A DNA stretch of 64,000 bases, from positions 109,200,221 through 109,264,220 of the forward strand of contig OX377202.1 in the NCBI GenBank assembly GCA_947396885.1, given 5' to 3'. Every line of letters starts with the position of its first letter. The first letter of the stretch is position 1. The notes beneath the pieces were generated by a model, which did not search any database, had not been told where the DNA came from, and saw nothing but the letters and a program-made list of their open reading frames with translations. Below, piece after piece: positions 1 to 11,815 of this stretch. Position numbers and translations under genes: made by a program. The DNA is from Heligmosomoides polygyrus polygyrus. Taxonomy: Eukaryota; Nematoda; Chromadorea; Rhabditida; Heligmosomidae.

Positions 1-227
1 TGGAAATTATTTGGTTGATTAATAAACTGTTGATAAAAATTGGGTTATTTTGAAAAAATTGTCGTATTTCTGCAGATACTTTCTGGACACCCTAATAGAA
101 TTCGTGGCTCATGCCAAAAGTAGATGACTGAAGGCCCGTTTACACTTTTACAATTATTTATGTCAGTTTTTATGCTCTTCTAATGAAATTCTCTTCTCTA
201 ATCAACTCACTGAACATGCCAATTCAG

Positions 228-3200
228 GTGGTGACTTCTGGAGCGGACTGATGAACACGGTGAAAGACGTCAGCAAAGTGATCAACGAACAGCAGGGTGG
301 AGCTCACGGCAACACACAAGGTATCCGTCAGTCCGTCGTTGTTAAACAAACAATAAATAAATATAAATAAATAGTAAACAATTAAAAATTAATAAAACAA
401 TAGGTATATAGGTGAGTTTCCCCTGGACGTGCTTAATGCGCCGCTACAAAGGGGAAGCCAACCAATCAGAGTCATCGTTGGATCGCTGTGATTTGTTGGT
501 CTCTCCCTTGCGATCTCCTCTTCTGCACGCCCAGGGAGAGTTCCCCGACAGTTTCCGGGATAGCATGAGAAATAGAAGAGAGTGACACTGACTACAGTGG
601 AATTCAAAACAGAAAATATTGTGTTGTTCTATAACTAGTGTCGTTTTTTTTATATTTTTTGAAGCGAATTTATGAAAAAAACGGCATTAATTATCGAACA
701 ACCCAATGCTTTCAAAGACTTGATAAAGAAGACTATTTTTAGTGCCTATCTATCTCCTCACTTTTACAAATATCAGCTTTGTTAGCTCATAATTGCTGAA
801 TAAAAAAATCCATTTTTGCAGCGCCACAAGGAGCTGCTGCTCACAGCGGTCCACAGCTGAGCCAGGAAGATATCGCAAGAATAACGGCTGGACTTGGATC
901 ACTTGGTAGATGTGCCGTCAATTTTTTTGAGTTCAATTGCCTCGCGTAGCGCCACGTGCGCAGAAGAATCGATCCTTGGTTCGGGTCCCAGCCAGAGCTA
1001 CAAAGCCTTCCATTCCTTCGGGTCGGTGAATTGGTAGCAGACTTGTCTGGGAGGGATGAAACACTGGCTTCTTGTCGGTTAGCCAGGCGCATGGAGCGCA
1101 GTCGAGGAGGTGTCGACTGTCGCCTGCACCCGATACCAGGTTCCTGGTTCGGATTTCCCGTCCAGGCCAACCAAGCCTTCCATCCCTCGGTGAATTGGTA
1201 CCAGACTTGTCTGGGAAGGATAAAGCGTTGACCTGTTCACCGGCTGGTCTCCGATAGTCATTGGCCAAGCGGCCAAATACGCATTCAAATCGCCTCCACG
1301 ACATCCCGTAGAAATAGAATGCGCTGGGGCATCCCAAAAGGAATTGAGTAACGCCGTTCTTTGTCCATTATCCTTTTAGCCACTGCAAGCTTTGCATAGG
1401 CCATATAGACATTCGAACAGCCCACACAATATCCCGCAGAGGCAGAATGCGTTGCGGATTCAGAAGGCATTTGGATAGCGCTGAGCTTTACCCTCTATCC
1501 TAATATTTTGACGCTAAGCAGAACTCCACTAGCTCAATATATGACAAGATCAACAGAACGTTAGTGATTCTCTCCTCAAGTATGCCATTTCTCAGCGGAA
1601 TTGTAAAAATGAACACCTTTTAATGCAAGATTGGCGCTTTTGAAATCAAACTGAACATCTTTCAAATCAAGGGTGGTCTTACAGATTAAACTGCACTCAC
1701 CAAAAAGTAAAAATTTTCTTTCTCCATGGAAAGATCGGCATGATTTCCTTTGGAAATTTTCGCTGCATCTTTCTTAATATGTGAACACACTATTTGAAAA
1801 TTTATAAAAATATTGTTTTTATTTAACTTGAAATTTACTTCCTAATTTTAATTTCATTTTTGTTTTTTTTATTAAGGATGATAGTTTTTAAAAGTTCATC
1901 TAAAAGTGCAGGAAGGCAGCAATTACTTAGTGCTAAAAGAAGAGATCGCGCCATGCACTCATCCAGCTCGCCATGATTTTCATTTGATTGATAAACGATA
2001 AAAAAGGATAAAGGACGGCGTTATTCAATCCTCTTTGGGATGCGCCACGCATTCTACTTCTACGGGATGTTGTGGAGGCGACATGAATGCGTATTTGGCC
2101 ATACAATGACTTGCGGTGGCCAGCCGATGAACAAGTCAGCGCTTTATCCTTCCCAGACAAGTCTGGTACCAATTCACCGACCCCGGAGGGATGGAAGGCT
2201 TGGTTGGCCTGGGCGGGGAATCCGAACCAGGAACCTGGTATCGGGTGCATGCGACAGCCGGCCCGGCGCCTCCTCCGACTGCGCTCCACGCGCCCCATTT
2301 GATTAATAGTGTACATCAATGCTACTCATCTGAAACAGCAAAGTGGGAATATGCCTGTTTTCGACAAATGTTTTTGCTGTACCGGTGGTGTTGTACCGTT
2401 TTTTCGCTATCGATCGAAGTAAGATCGAGACGTCGTAGACGAGTGCATGGCGCAATCTCTTCGTTTAGCACTAAAAGTTGCTGCCTTACTGCACTTTAAG
2501 ATAGACTATTATCCATTATTTTCCTGGAAATAACGATTTTTTTTATTAACACTGACACACTATATTCGCCAGGTATAAATAGCCTTTGCTAGCATCTACA
2601 TACATCTACAGCGTGTACATCTACAACATACTGGGCTTAAAAAATGCATGTGAGTTAAAAATTTCGAAGAAACCGTGCTATTTTTTCCTTGAAGAAAAAT
2701 AAATATTTTTTAACCGTGTTGCAGAGCTTTTAGTTTATTCTGAAAGGCTAGTGTTTTAATTTGGAGGATGATAGTTTTTATTTCAAAATCGTTAAGCTTG
2801 CTTAGAAGAGTATTCAATTTAGTTTGAGTGTTTCTGCTTTGACGTGAAAGCTGTATGTATTTATAGTATCTATTTATATATTTGCGCGCGTATAGCGCAG
2901 TCGGAGGAGGCGTCGGCTGTCGCGTGCACCCGATATTAGGCCCCTTTTTTGGATTTCCCGCCCAGGCCAACCAAGCCTTCTATCCCTCCGTGGTCGGTGG
3001 ATTGGTGCCGTACTTGTCTGGGAAGGATAAAGCGCTGGCTTGTTCATCGGCGGCCACCTCAAGTCATTGATAAGCTGCCAAATACGCATTCGAGTCGCCT
3101 CCACGACATCCCGCAGAAGTAGTATGCGTGGCGCATCCCAAAACGGATTGAGTAACGCCATCCTTTACCCCTTTATCTTGGACAAATCCGCTTCTTCAAC

Positions 3201-6200
3201 GTCTTAATCATACTATTCCAGTTGGAACGATCAAGGACCGTACGATGGGCAGCAAAGTCGTGGAGGAGGAGCAGGGTAAGTACTTGGTATCTTATGATAC
3301 CTGAAGGTTACCTTGTGAGGCCGTAGTTAGAAGGAGTGGATTAACGTTTCAGTCACAATGCTGGACTCACAGGGAGGAAAGGTGCAGGTGTCGTCAGTGG
3401 TCGAGAAAGACGACACGAAAGGTATTCTTCTTCAGATCAATTGTTGTTGTATGTATTAGGTTGGTAAATTTTCCCTTGTCGTCCTCATTTCTTAGAAGAA
3501 GTCGCCTAAAAGGCAGTAGTGTGGCCGAAAAGATGCCGTTAGTTTTTGTAAGGTAGTCCTATTCCTACAAATTTTTCTATAAATCTCTAGTAATGCTGAA
3601 GAATTACCTTCCTCTGGGTTTGCTAATGTAGTCACCTACGTCACTCTCCATGGTCGGCTACCTGTTTCTTCCAAAGCGAGGATTATTAGCTTCTTCGCAT
3701 GAATTTCTCTCCGCAAGGTTGTGTATAAATGCAATGCATGGCGCAACCTAGGTCGAATTGATTACCGTTTACTTCCTTTTTTTCAGCAACCAGCCAGAGT
3801 TCGGAGCAGGCCGCTTCCTCAGGTAACGAGTGTGCTGAGCCATGTTCAGCTGTGTTTATATTCCAACAGCCTCGCGGGGCATCATAATAAGTATTATCGA
3901 TTGGGCCGCGCGGCCTAATCGATATTGATAATTCTCATAATGCACGGCGATTGGAATATAAGGCTCTGTTTGTACTTCGTGCTGAGCGACGCGCCGCCAC
4001 GTATGGTGACCATATCGATTGAGCGGCGCGATCGATCAATTTAGCCACTTTACGTGCAGCGGCGGAATCGGAAGTACAAACGGGCGCAAAAAAACGGGGC
4101 GTTAAGCTTATGACCATCTCAGAATATAGACCAGTTTCAGGAGGAGACTTCTTCAGTGGATTCATGAGTGTCGCTAAGGATGTGGGCAAGGCCATTGGAG
4201 AGCCGAAGCAGACCGGAAATTCTGCAGGTAAGCAGCTGAAAGGCTAACGATAGGAGCTGACAACGACAACGCCCTTTGAAGGTAGATCACGCTTTATACG
4301 AACTGACCATGAATACCTGGAGTATCCACCATCTTCACGTCAAATTGGACGCTTTCTGAACTTCCTAAATCAAACTGAACAGATTCTAAAACAAAATGGA
4401 CACTTTTTGCATCAAACAGGACCTTTTTGACACTCTTCTATGCAAGTTTGATGCTTTTGAAATCAGAATGACATTTTCGGATCCATCCTAGTCGGGAGGG
4501 GCAGCGCTTAGCCTTCAATTTGCGATCGGCATCCCACGACACGCATAGGTGCCATGGGTACCATAGCATAATTTAGCAATAGCAGAAGCTCTGGGACAAA
4601 CTCAAAGGAGGGGTGGAGAGGTGCGACACCGTGTGCCCCTCCGATTAGTGTAGGATCCCATTCTTCAAATCGAAACGAGCGTATTCCACATCAAACTAGA
4701 GGATCTCCGAGAATTTTAGAAAAATTGCCTGTCTAAGAAGATCTTGTATCCATTCTTTGAAGTTATTTAATTAACCAGCCCACTAATCTGGCAAGTTTTT
4801 AGGCGCCACAGCCAGCCTGGCACCGGGAGGAATCCAGCTCAGCCAGGAAGACATCGCTAAGATCACCGCCGGTCTTGGTTCGCTGGGTAAGTTAGCCTAT
4901 GTAAGGCCCCGTTTATACTTCGTCGCGGTGCGGCGGGCGGCGCGATGGCCACGCAATGAGATCAAATTGATCGATCGCGTCGCACAATCAATATGGCCAC
5001 TATAAGTTGAGTTGAGTAATGTTGAGAGTTCATGGAACAACTCACATTCTATCCCCAAGTTGTGCAGCGGCAGAAGGTGCCGCTGAGATATTTCTGAAGA
5101 CCGATCGGTTTCGACTCCGCAGCAGGCACCATTCTACCTCGTCAGCCAGTAGCGTAATTTTTGAGCTGAGTGGATGGGAAAGTGCATTGACTTAGGGTTC
5201 GATTCCCCTGCGCAGCGAAAGAATAGACGTTGAAGGCAATCTGTGTCTTAGCACTGGTTTATACTTGCGCCGCCACGCGGCGCGACGGAATGGTCGCCAT
5301 AGATATCGATTTTTCGCGCCCGCGGCCACCCAGTCGATATCTATTCCGACTATGGTGCCGCGCTGTGCAGCGGCGCAACTATGAACCAGGGCTTAGGGAT
5401 GCGCCAAGCGTTGTGCTTCTCCATAATGTCCGCAAAAGGTACAAAAGGTTCACTGATACGGACTCACTCTCACTACAATCTGCTGAGGCCGGATTCATGA
5501 ACGATTTACTTCCCGGTAAGTGTAGAATCTACGGCCACTCCCCACTTACCAGCGATTCATGAACGCGCGGCGGAGAAAATCAGCGGTAAGTGTTGCGGTA
5601 AATACTACCTCACTAGCGCGCTCGGGAACATTTACCGCCAAAGCAAGGGTTGTGCTCCACTGCTAATTTCTGACCCAACGCAACGACGGGGCTGGCCCGT
5701 TGCCAACTCACCCGCCAAATCAATACTCGACAGGAGCGCCTGGAAGGTGAAACTCTTGCTCTGACGGTTATGAATCAGAAGCAGAGGTAAGTTTCCGATA
5801 AGTGGCCGGTAAGTAGTAATCTGTGTAGGATTTGCCTCGACGGTCGCGTTTATGAATACGGGCCCTGAGGTTGTGAGGCTAAGATTGCCTTTTGTAGTCC
5901 CTTTCTGACACCTCCGGAGTTCCGCAACATTTCGGGAGCGCGGCTGCGGACCTTATCCGCTACAGTACACCAAAATTAGTCAAATCAAGTAATTCTATCT
6001 TCGCTCGCTATTTGTCACTTTCTAGCGACCGAAAGGTCTGTACTTCTCTGTCGAACTTGGGTATCTTTACTGTGGCACGGCAGTACTGTACCTTGAACTG
6101 AAGGAACACTAGAGTGCCAATGTGATCCACCACAACTGACATGTATCATTTAGTTGGAAACCTGAAGGACAAAGCATTCACGAAGACCGCAGCCACTGAA

Positions 6201-9200
6201 GAAGGCAAGTTCGGCAGCGTTTTCCATCACGATAGCCGCATCGCTGAGATTTTACAAAGATTTCAGTGACTGCAACGGTCTCGAAAGACGGAAAAGTGCT
6301 GACCTCTTCAGCGGTGGAGAAAAGCGAAACTTCGGAAGCTGTTCAAGGTACATTATTGAATTCTGCCATTTCTCCGAGTTAAGCGTGCACTGATAGCATG
6401 AGCATCATCATCCCCGTCGTGTGTCAGAGCTGGAAAGCACTGTGGGATGCGCCACGCATACGACTTCTGAATGATGTCGTCGGGGCATTCTTTCATTCTT
6501 TAAAAAAAGTCGACGTTGAGACCGTAGATAGGTCCTTTCTGACGAATACTCCATTCAGGTGGCGGTGATTTCCTGAGCGGACTGCTGAGTGTGGCAAAGG
6601 ATGTTGGTAAGACGATCAGCGATCAGAGCCAGTCCGGTGCATCAACAGGTGAGTAGATCAGAATTTTGAGGCGCTTAGAACGATAGGGAAGAGCTGTGAC
6701 GAGGGCACTTCAGAAACTCTCAGCGGCGGTGAACCGCCGGTGAACTTCCGGTGAACTACAAGAGGAACCACTTTTAGTATGAATTTCGACTGTAGGGGCA
6801 TCGTTTTCGCCCACTGGAAATCGACTTTCCTCCTGAAGTTCAACATCTTTCAGACAGGGCGTTCCCAATGTGCTTCGCACGTAGCTTTGGCGATGTAGAG
6901 ACTTTACGCAACTACAGAAGCGACATGTTATCTTACGCCGCTATCTCAGGTCAATCCCAGGGCCTGTTCATAATTTGCGACGGCTGCGATTGGTCGGCCA
7001 GGTAAATCATAGGTATCGATTTTTACTGGGCGATCACTCGGCAAAAATCGATAAGTATGATTTGCCTGGCCGACTAATCGCTACCATCGCTCTCGCCCAA
7101 TTGCGAATTGCGAACAGGCCTTCAGACACTCGGAGCGGTTAGCTAGAAGGGCACCTGTAATTTACCGAAGAAACGTACCAAGATTTAACAAAATTTGAAG
7201 TTTGAAATGTATTTTTGGCGACTTTTAACACATTTCAAGCTCCCTCTAATAATGGCCGTTTCGATTGCAGTTGAAATTCCGTTCACCTACCGGTGAAATT
7301 TTGCAGATGAACTACAGTTTAACTTCCAGTTGACCGCTGCGAGTGTTTGACATAATCCACATTCACCCGCAGAACACCTTTAGGAGCGTCAGAGCCATCC
7401 TCACCAACCACACCTGTCCACCATTTTCCCACACACGTCGATTTGGAATCGTGGACACGAAAACGCATTTGAATTCTGTTTTTGTTTGTATAACCACGCC
7501 CATAATACTCCAGGGGCCGAATTCATCAACAATTAAACCCGCGGGGTATAAGGGGTAGAGAGGCAGGCAGGTAAGAGGCAGAGACGCCAGTTTTATCATG
7601 GGTATCTTTACCCCCTATACCCATGGGTTAGTCGTTGATGAACCCGGCCCCAGGTGATACGACTACACCTTAGGATTTGCTTCTGGGTTGTTCCTAGCCT
7701 TGCTTCCCTTCCTTCCCAAGCGTGTGCTTAGAGTGGTCTACAGTATCCTAAAGAATCTATCGTATCCTAAAGTTTCATAGAAACCCTAGGCTTCATTCAG
7801 GATCCTTATCGCAGTTGGTTGGGGTCACCTCCACACGACGCCTCTACGATTAACTTTTCAGGTCATACTGGAGGTAGTGCTCAATCTCAACCAGCACCAC
7901 AGCTCAGCCAGGACGACATCGCTAGAATAACAGCCGGTCTTGGATCTCTAGGTTGGTGTCAGCTTCTTCTATAGTCCGAAGTAATGAGGATAAACCGCGG
8001 CGTCAGTCAATTCCTTTTGGAATGCGCCACACATTCTAATTTTACAGGATGTCATTAATGGAAGGCTTGGTTGGTTTGGGAGAAGAGAATGATGTGCGTC
8101 GTGCAGGCCGCTTACGCAATAGCTGGTGGAAGTTGAATGCATTGCACATCCCCGGAGAGCTGATTAACGCCCATAGACTGCAGCGTCGAAAGAGACCGTC
8201 TTACTTGTCGTTAAAGTGACCTACATGAAGAATTAGGGACCCACCGGACCACATCTAATGGGCGTGACTCACAGAGGATATGTGTACGTTCAGCGATTGG
8301 CTGGCGCGCATTTGGTCGGCGCTCTGATTGGTGGCCTAGTTCCCGCCCCTCCATGTAGGCCACATTAACGACCAGTGCCTTCTGCCAACACTCTGCCGCA
8401 ATTCGAGCTACAAGTATCCTTTTCAGTCGGAAACCTCGGAGGAAAGGCGACCGGAATTTTCGGCAAGACAACTCCGGCCGAAGGTGAGTGAGCTGAACTG
8501 TTGGCTAGATGCCCTTGGAAAGTTGACAGCGGTGAACTTGTGCTAAGCGTAGGATATAGAGGTTGGCCCCACCCAAGTTGAACTTCGAATCGTTTTTGGC
8601 AAGATTGGACACCTATACTGACCCCATTGCGCCTCTCCATTATTGACGACACCTTAGAAGGACGTTCATGAAGAATTATGAAGCTCCTGTATCTAAAAGA
8701 TCTAAATGAGCCGTCCATTTGCCCAACTGTCTGTGTGTCTGTCTGTTCATCCGTCCGTAAAAACTGGTAGAGTAACTGGAGAAAGGCCTTTTAATCTCGG
8801 TCGCTCTTCGCGATTAATCGCTGCTCAGGATTAACCCTCATGTCGGGAATCAAGCGAATATAACGGCCGATTAACAGGCAATTAAACAAAAAGTATCGAT
8901 CGGCAAGGCGTCATTTTATCAATTTTATCGAGTTTTGTTCGAACGTGAGTATTTAGAGTCGGAACTAAATAAATATGTTGACCGACTAACATTCGAGTAA
9001 ATAAAAAGTATCGATCAGCAGAGCTATTGATCGATTTTATCGATTTTTGTTAGTTTATGAGTGTTTAGAGTGAGAACCAAATGAATATGTTGGCCGATTT
9101 AACAGGCAAGTGAATAAAAACAACGACCTGCAGAGCATTATTGATCGATTTGTCGATTTTTGACAGTGGATGAGCGTCTAGAAAGGGGATTAAATGATCA

Positions 9201-9872
9201 TGTTGGCCGATTGTCAGACAACTAAATGAAATTTATCGATCGGCAGAGCACTATTGATTGATTTTATTGATTTTTGTTCGATGCTGAGTGTTTAGAGTAG
9301 GAACCAAGCAAATGTGTTGGCAGATTGACATGCAAGTAAATAAAAATGAATCGATCGGAAGAGCACTATTGATTGATTTTATCGATTTTTTGTTCGATAG
9401 TGAGTGTTCAGAGTAGGAATAAAGCAAATGTGTTGGCAGATTAACATGCAAGTAAATAAAAAGAATCGATCGGCAGAGCATTATTGATTGATTTTATCGA
9501 TTTTTGTTCTAAAGCGAATGTCTAGAGTGGAAATCAATTGAATATATGTTGATCAATTAGGCAAACTTTGCTGCAAGTAAAAACTATCGGTTATTTCCCG
9601 ATTGCTAAGACAAAGCCCCAGCCAGTACTCTTTACATCGGGTGACCGCATAATGTGAACTCCGTCTGATTACAGAGAAGGAAAAAGAAACGAAAGAAGAA
9701 CCAGTGATTGACGACGTCGAAGAGGAAGGTAGGACTTCAGCAGCTCTAAAAATAATAGAAAATTCGATTTTTTCTCCATTTTGTTTAAAAAATCGTTTAA
9801 TTTTCAGTTTCGAAGGTGATTATCTCTGGCTACAGAACCGACACCGCAGCGATGCAGAAGAAGAGCGATTGA
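228..9872 (+). CDS. Modular repeat protein, 3' part, 14 exons, function unknown
   Basis: Not recognised. Exons are 228-320, 822-905, 3222-3275, 3353-3421, 3787-3822, 4141-4227, 4803-4886, 6154-6204, 6267-6347, 6559-6648, 7862-7951, 8427-8483, 9675-9728 and 9808-9872 (stop TGA). All junctions are phase 1, and acceptors are mostly TTTCAG-like. The exons total 995 nt; with the split first codon this gives 332 codons with no internal stop, which strongly supports the model. Three cassettes repeat in order. Module A (exons 1, 6, 10) has GGDF.SG and KDV.K motifs. Module B (exons 2, 7, 11) has LSQ(E/D)DIA(R/K)ITAGLGSLG. Module C (exons 3, 8, 12) has VGNL-type starts. Module D (exons 4, 9) has VT..GKV..S and VEK. 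A 12-codon serine/glutamine-rich exon E follows copy 1 only. The tail is acidic (EKEKETKEEP) and ends in YRTDTAAMQKKSD. The 5' end lies left of the window, so any signal peptide is unseen. The introns carry SINEs, MITEs and a satellite. Confidence 0.82.
955..1377 (+). repeat. tRNA-derived SINE, one partial and one full copy in tandem
   Basis: A partial copy at about 955-1086 has a GGTTCGGGTCCC B box and the CTTCCAT...GGTCGGTGAATTGG body. It is followed directly by a fuller copy at 1087-1377 that begins with an A-box-like GAGCGCAGTCGAGG and ends in the family tail. Both lie in intron 2 of the modular gene. A more diverged 3' half follows to about 1500. Confidence 0.8.
1379..1500 (+). repeat. 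Diverged SINE 3' half
   Basis: Words of the SINE 3' half recur in order (CACTGCAAG, GGCCATATAGACATTCGAA, ATCCCGCAGAGGCAGAATGCG) but with many changes. This suggests an older copy next to the younger tandem pair. Confidence 0.5.
1900..2503. mobile_element. Foldback/MITE with about 62-bp inverted arms, split by a SINE
   Basis: The left arm at about 1900-1965 contains GTGCAGGAAGGCAGCAATTA and ends GCGCCATGCACTC. The right arm at about 2441-2503 is its reverse complement, starting GAGTGCATGGCGCAATC. A SINE at 1994-2295 sits between them. A further related arm lies at about 30070-30130. No coding capacity is seen. Confidence 0.65.
1994..2295 (-). repeat. tRNA-derived SINE with 13-bp target duplication
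   Basis: Full-length copy: TTTATCC-type tail at the left, GGATGCGCCACGCATTC, the CAATGACTTGCGGTGGCC body, and the tRNA-like head (GCGCAGTCGG on the minus strand) at the right. CATTTGATTGATA before it (1981) and CATTTGATTAATA after it (2296) form a near-perfect 13-bp target duplication. Confidence 0.85.
2884..3178 (+). repeat. tRNA-derived SINE, full-length
   Basis: Starts GCGCGCGTATAGCGCAGTCG (A box) and runs through the family body to GCGTGGCGCATCCC and a CTTTACCCCTTTATC tail. It lies in intron 2 of the modular gene, just before exon C1. The B box is degraded. Confidence 0.8.
3849..3960. mobile_element. Palindromic MITE
   Basis: TTTATATTCCAA near 3850 is inverted as TTGGAATATAA near 3950. 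The interior is itself palindromic: TATCGATTGGGCCGCGCGGC followed by CTAATCGATA. It lies in the intron before module A2. Confidence 0.55.
3963..4086. mobile_element. Palindromic MITE with GTTTGTACTTC ends
   Basis: TTTGTACTTC near 3970 is inverted as GAAGTACAAA near 4071. The interior arms carry CGCGCCGCCACG and GTGCAGCGGCGG. It shares the TTTRTACTTC/GCGGC style with elements at 5255 and 38360. Confidence 0.55.
4495..4656. mobile_element. MITE of the CCTAGTCGGG family
   Basis: Terminal inverted repeats ATCCTAGTCGGGAGGGGCA and TGCCCCTCCGATTAGTGTAG bound a 162-bp insert with no coding potential. The same ends recur at 13.85, 15.4 and 53.5-54.9 kb. Confidence 0.65.
5166..5212 (+). other. tRNA-like promoter fragment (A and B box)
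   Basis: GAGCTGAGTGGATGG resembles an A box and GGTTCGATTCCCC is a near-perfect B box, about 35 bp apart. No pairing acceptor stem is seen, so this is probably a retroposon head rather than a working tRNA. Confidence 0.4.
5255..5397. mobile_element. Palindromic MITE (CTGGTTTATACTTG ends)
   Basis: GCACTGGTTTATACTTGCGC at the left is inverted as GCGCAACTATGAACCAGGGC at the right. ATAGATATCGA and TCGATATCTAT form the inner arms. It has no coding capacity. Confidence 0.6.
5487..5865. mobile_element. TIR element, GGCCGGATTCATGAACG family
   Basis: GGCCGGATTCATGAACG at the left is inverted as CGTTTATGAATACGGGCC at the right. Similar ends (GGGCCGGATTCRTCAAC) bound elements at 7513-7651 and 61149-61316, so this is one family with variable interior. 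Confidence 0.5.
6205..6266 (+). other. GC-AG intron in the modular gene
   Basis: This 62-bp intron begins GCAAGT after an exon ending in AAG and finishes in TTTCAG. AG|GCAAGT is the usual context of the rare GC donor class. Using GC keeps the shared phase 1 and joins module C2 to D2 exactly as C1 joins D1. Confidence 0.75.
6961..7120. mobile_element. Palindromic MITE with GGCCTGTTC ends
   Basis: GGCCTGTTC at 6961 pairs perfectly with GAACAGGCC at 7112. The inner arms pair as AAATCATA.GTATCGATTTTT with AAAAATCGATAAGTATGATTT. It lies in the intron between modules A3 and B3. Confidence 0.7.
7513..7651. mobile_element. MITE with GGGGCCGAATTCATCAAC ends
   Basis: GGGGCCGAATTCATCAAC at the left is inverted as GTTGATGAACCCGGCCCC at the right, with GGTATAAGGGGTA and TACCCCCTATACC inside. 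Confidence 0.7.
8009..8095 (-). repeat. SINE fragments
   Basis: Pieces of the minus-strand SINE (GGAATGCGCCACACATTCTA, then GGAAGGCTTGGTTGG) are fused with the middle deleted. Confidence 0.5.
8203..8375. mobile_element. MITE with TTGTCGTTAA...ACCTACATG ends
   Basis: CTTGTCGTTAAAGTGACCTACATG is inverted as CATGTAGGCCACATTAACGACCAG. A related full copy lies at about 23472-23664 and its right end is tandemly repeated to 24105. Confidence 0.6.
8880..9590. repeat. About 115-bp tandem repeat, 6 copies, ATCGATCGG core
   Basis: The GTATCGATCGGCAGAGC-type core recurs at about 8893, 9008, 9122, 9234, 9349 and 9464, a period near 115 bp. Each unit also carries TTTTATCGATTTTTGTTC and a GTGTTTAGAGT...TGTTGGC stretch. 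It fills the intron before the last two exons of the modular gene. Two diverged units recur at 40560-40830. Confidence 0.75.
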
Positions 9873-10692
9873 CTCATGACACGACAGCGACGACCTCACT
9901 CGTTTACTTGTAACATACTATCAACCCTTTCCTGCTTATTATTGTATAAAAACCAATTTTCTCATTTTTTAATCGATAAAACGTTCATGTACAGAATGCT
10001 GAAATAGTATGGTCATTATGTATAGTAATTTTCGTTATATAGTCCCACATGCTGTACTCCTGTGCAACAGTATATATAGACCCCGCTGTATATCATACTT
10101 TTTGATCGATCCCAGGTTCTATTCCGCAACAAGACTTATGCGTTCTAGAAGCGCATCACCGTATATATGGAAGTCATTACAACAGTAAAATATACGAGAA
10201 AATCTCTGTGGAAAAAGTGGAATACATGGTGTATCCCCATAAGATTGTAGACTGCATAGAGCTTGTCTGTGTGTCCCTTCGACCGTCCACGCAAAATTAA
10301 TGACAGAACTTAGTGGTGCTGGACATACATCACATACGTATATGCAGAGAATCAACCAATCAGATTAGACTATGGTCACTGGATAAGCTTCTCAGAAAGG
10401 AAACAATCTGTATTGATTTTATCGATTTTTGTCAAGAAATTGTCGTTCGAGGTGTCACATGTCACAATGGATATGGGATTGACAGACATCACTAGGAGTA
10501 AATAAGTGATCGGTCGTTCCATAGGGTCGAGACTATCAACTTTTGGGTTGGGTATAATCAGCAATTGCCCTACTGTATATAGTACAATTGACCTAACCTG
10601 TCAACGTGTCTGTCCGTCCATCCGTGCAAAATTAACGACCGCTGAATACACACTGCATACACATCATAGGATCGACGGAAATGATACCGCAA

Positions 10693-10925
10693 TCGTAGGG
10701 GGTGCGATCTGTCGCGTGCAACTCGGTTCCTTTCATCAGGCCCCGCCCAGGTCAACCGAGCCATCCATCCTTCCAGAGTCTCTGAATTGGTACCCGACTT
10801 GTGTAGGAAGGATAAAACGCTGACTTGATCTTCGACTGGCCATCGAAAGTCATTGAATAGCCCAAAAACGAATTTCACATGCGTCGCGCGTCCAGCGAAT
10901 CGATTGATCAACGCCGTTCTTAAGT
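10693..10925 (+). repeat. Degenerate SINE
   Basis: Contains CTGTCGCGTGCA, a damaged B-box region, CATCCTTCC...GAATTGGTACCCGACTTGT and CATCGAAAGTCATTGAATAG in family order, but the tail is poorly kept. An older copy. Confidence 0.6.
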
Positions 10926-11449
10926 CTTCATTCTTATGGGATCAAACAACAGAGAAATCTTGATTGGCCCGAATGGCAACCTCTGGATGATTTTTCGGAA
11001 AGCGTGCGATATTGATGTATCAAGCCATTTAGTGATGATCAGTCATATCGATTTCTGTGCGGATGCCATTTTGCTGGAAAATCACACGAGTAAGAGTAGG
11101 CCTGCAGGCACGCTTCACCCCAATAATCGATATCGATCAACAGATAAATATCGATTGACACTACCGCCTTTCATACCGTTTGAAGTTAGCCAGTCAAAAT
11201 CGATCGATATTGTACACTTCCTGTTCTCGAGCCTATTACGATTCTAATACGAAAACGTTATTCCGTTCGTCTGACTGTCTGTCCGCGCAAAATTAATGGC
11301 CGCTGGGCTGAGCTCACATATGCGCACATATGGACTCGGTAAGTTGATCAATGTCGGTATTAATCGTAATATGATAGGCACTGGATGGACTTCTCAGGAA
11401 GGAGCAGCACGATTAACCAATCCTATTGGTCCATTTAATTGCTGGAAAT

Positions 11450-11815
11450 TGTGAAAATAAATAAATACATAAAATAGATAAAAATATAATCATTAAATAA
11501 ATAAATAAATGAAACAATTTAATTAACTGAATAAAATAAATTAATAAATATTAAATAATAAATAAAAAATAGATAATAAATAAACAAATATAAACAATGT
11601 ATATAAATAGTAAGAATAACGAATAAATAAAAATAATAAATAATAAAATAAATGAATACATAAATAAATTTGATAATTAAGATGAATAAATAAAATAAAT
11701 TAAAATAAATTAAAATAAATTAATAAACATTAAAACGACGAGTAAAAAATAAAAAAATATCAATAATATATAAATAGTAAGAAGAATAAATAAATAAATA
11801 AATAAATAAATGTGA
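11450..11815. repeat. AT-rich low-complexity block (AATAAATA words)
   Basis: Nearly pure A and T with repeated AAATAAAT and TAAATAAATA words, interrupted by rare G and C. No frame of any length. Confidence 0.8.

Noticed and set aside
2040..2306. Open frames of 60-130 codons reading PSQTSLVPIHRPRRDGRLGW and similar at many places
   Set aside because: They are all translations of the same SINE on either strand; recurrence reflects the repeat, not a protein.
8880..9590. CRISPR-like array
   Set aside because: Units are about 115 bp and similar throughout, with no repeat-spacer alternation; this is a tandem satellite in an intron.
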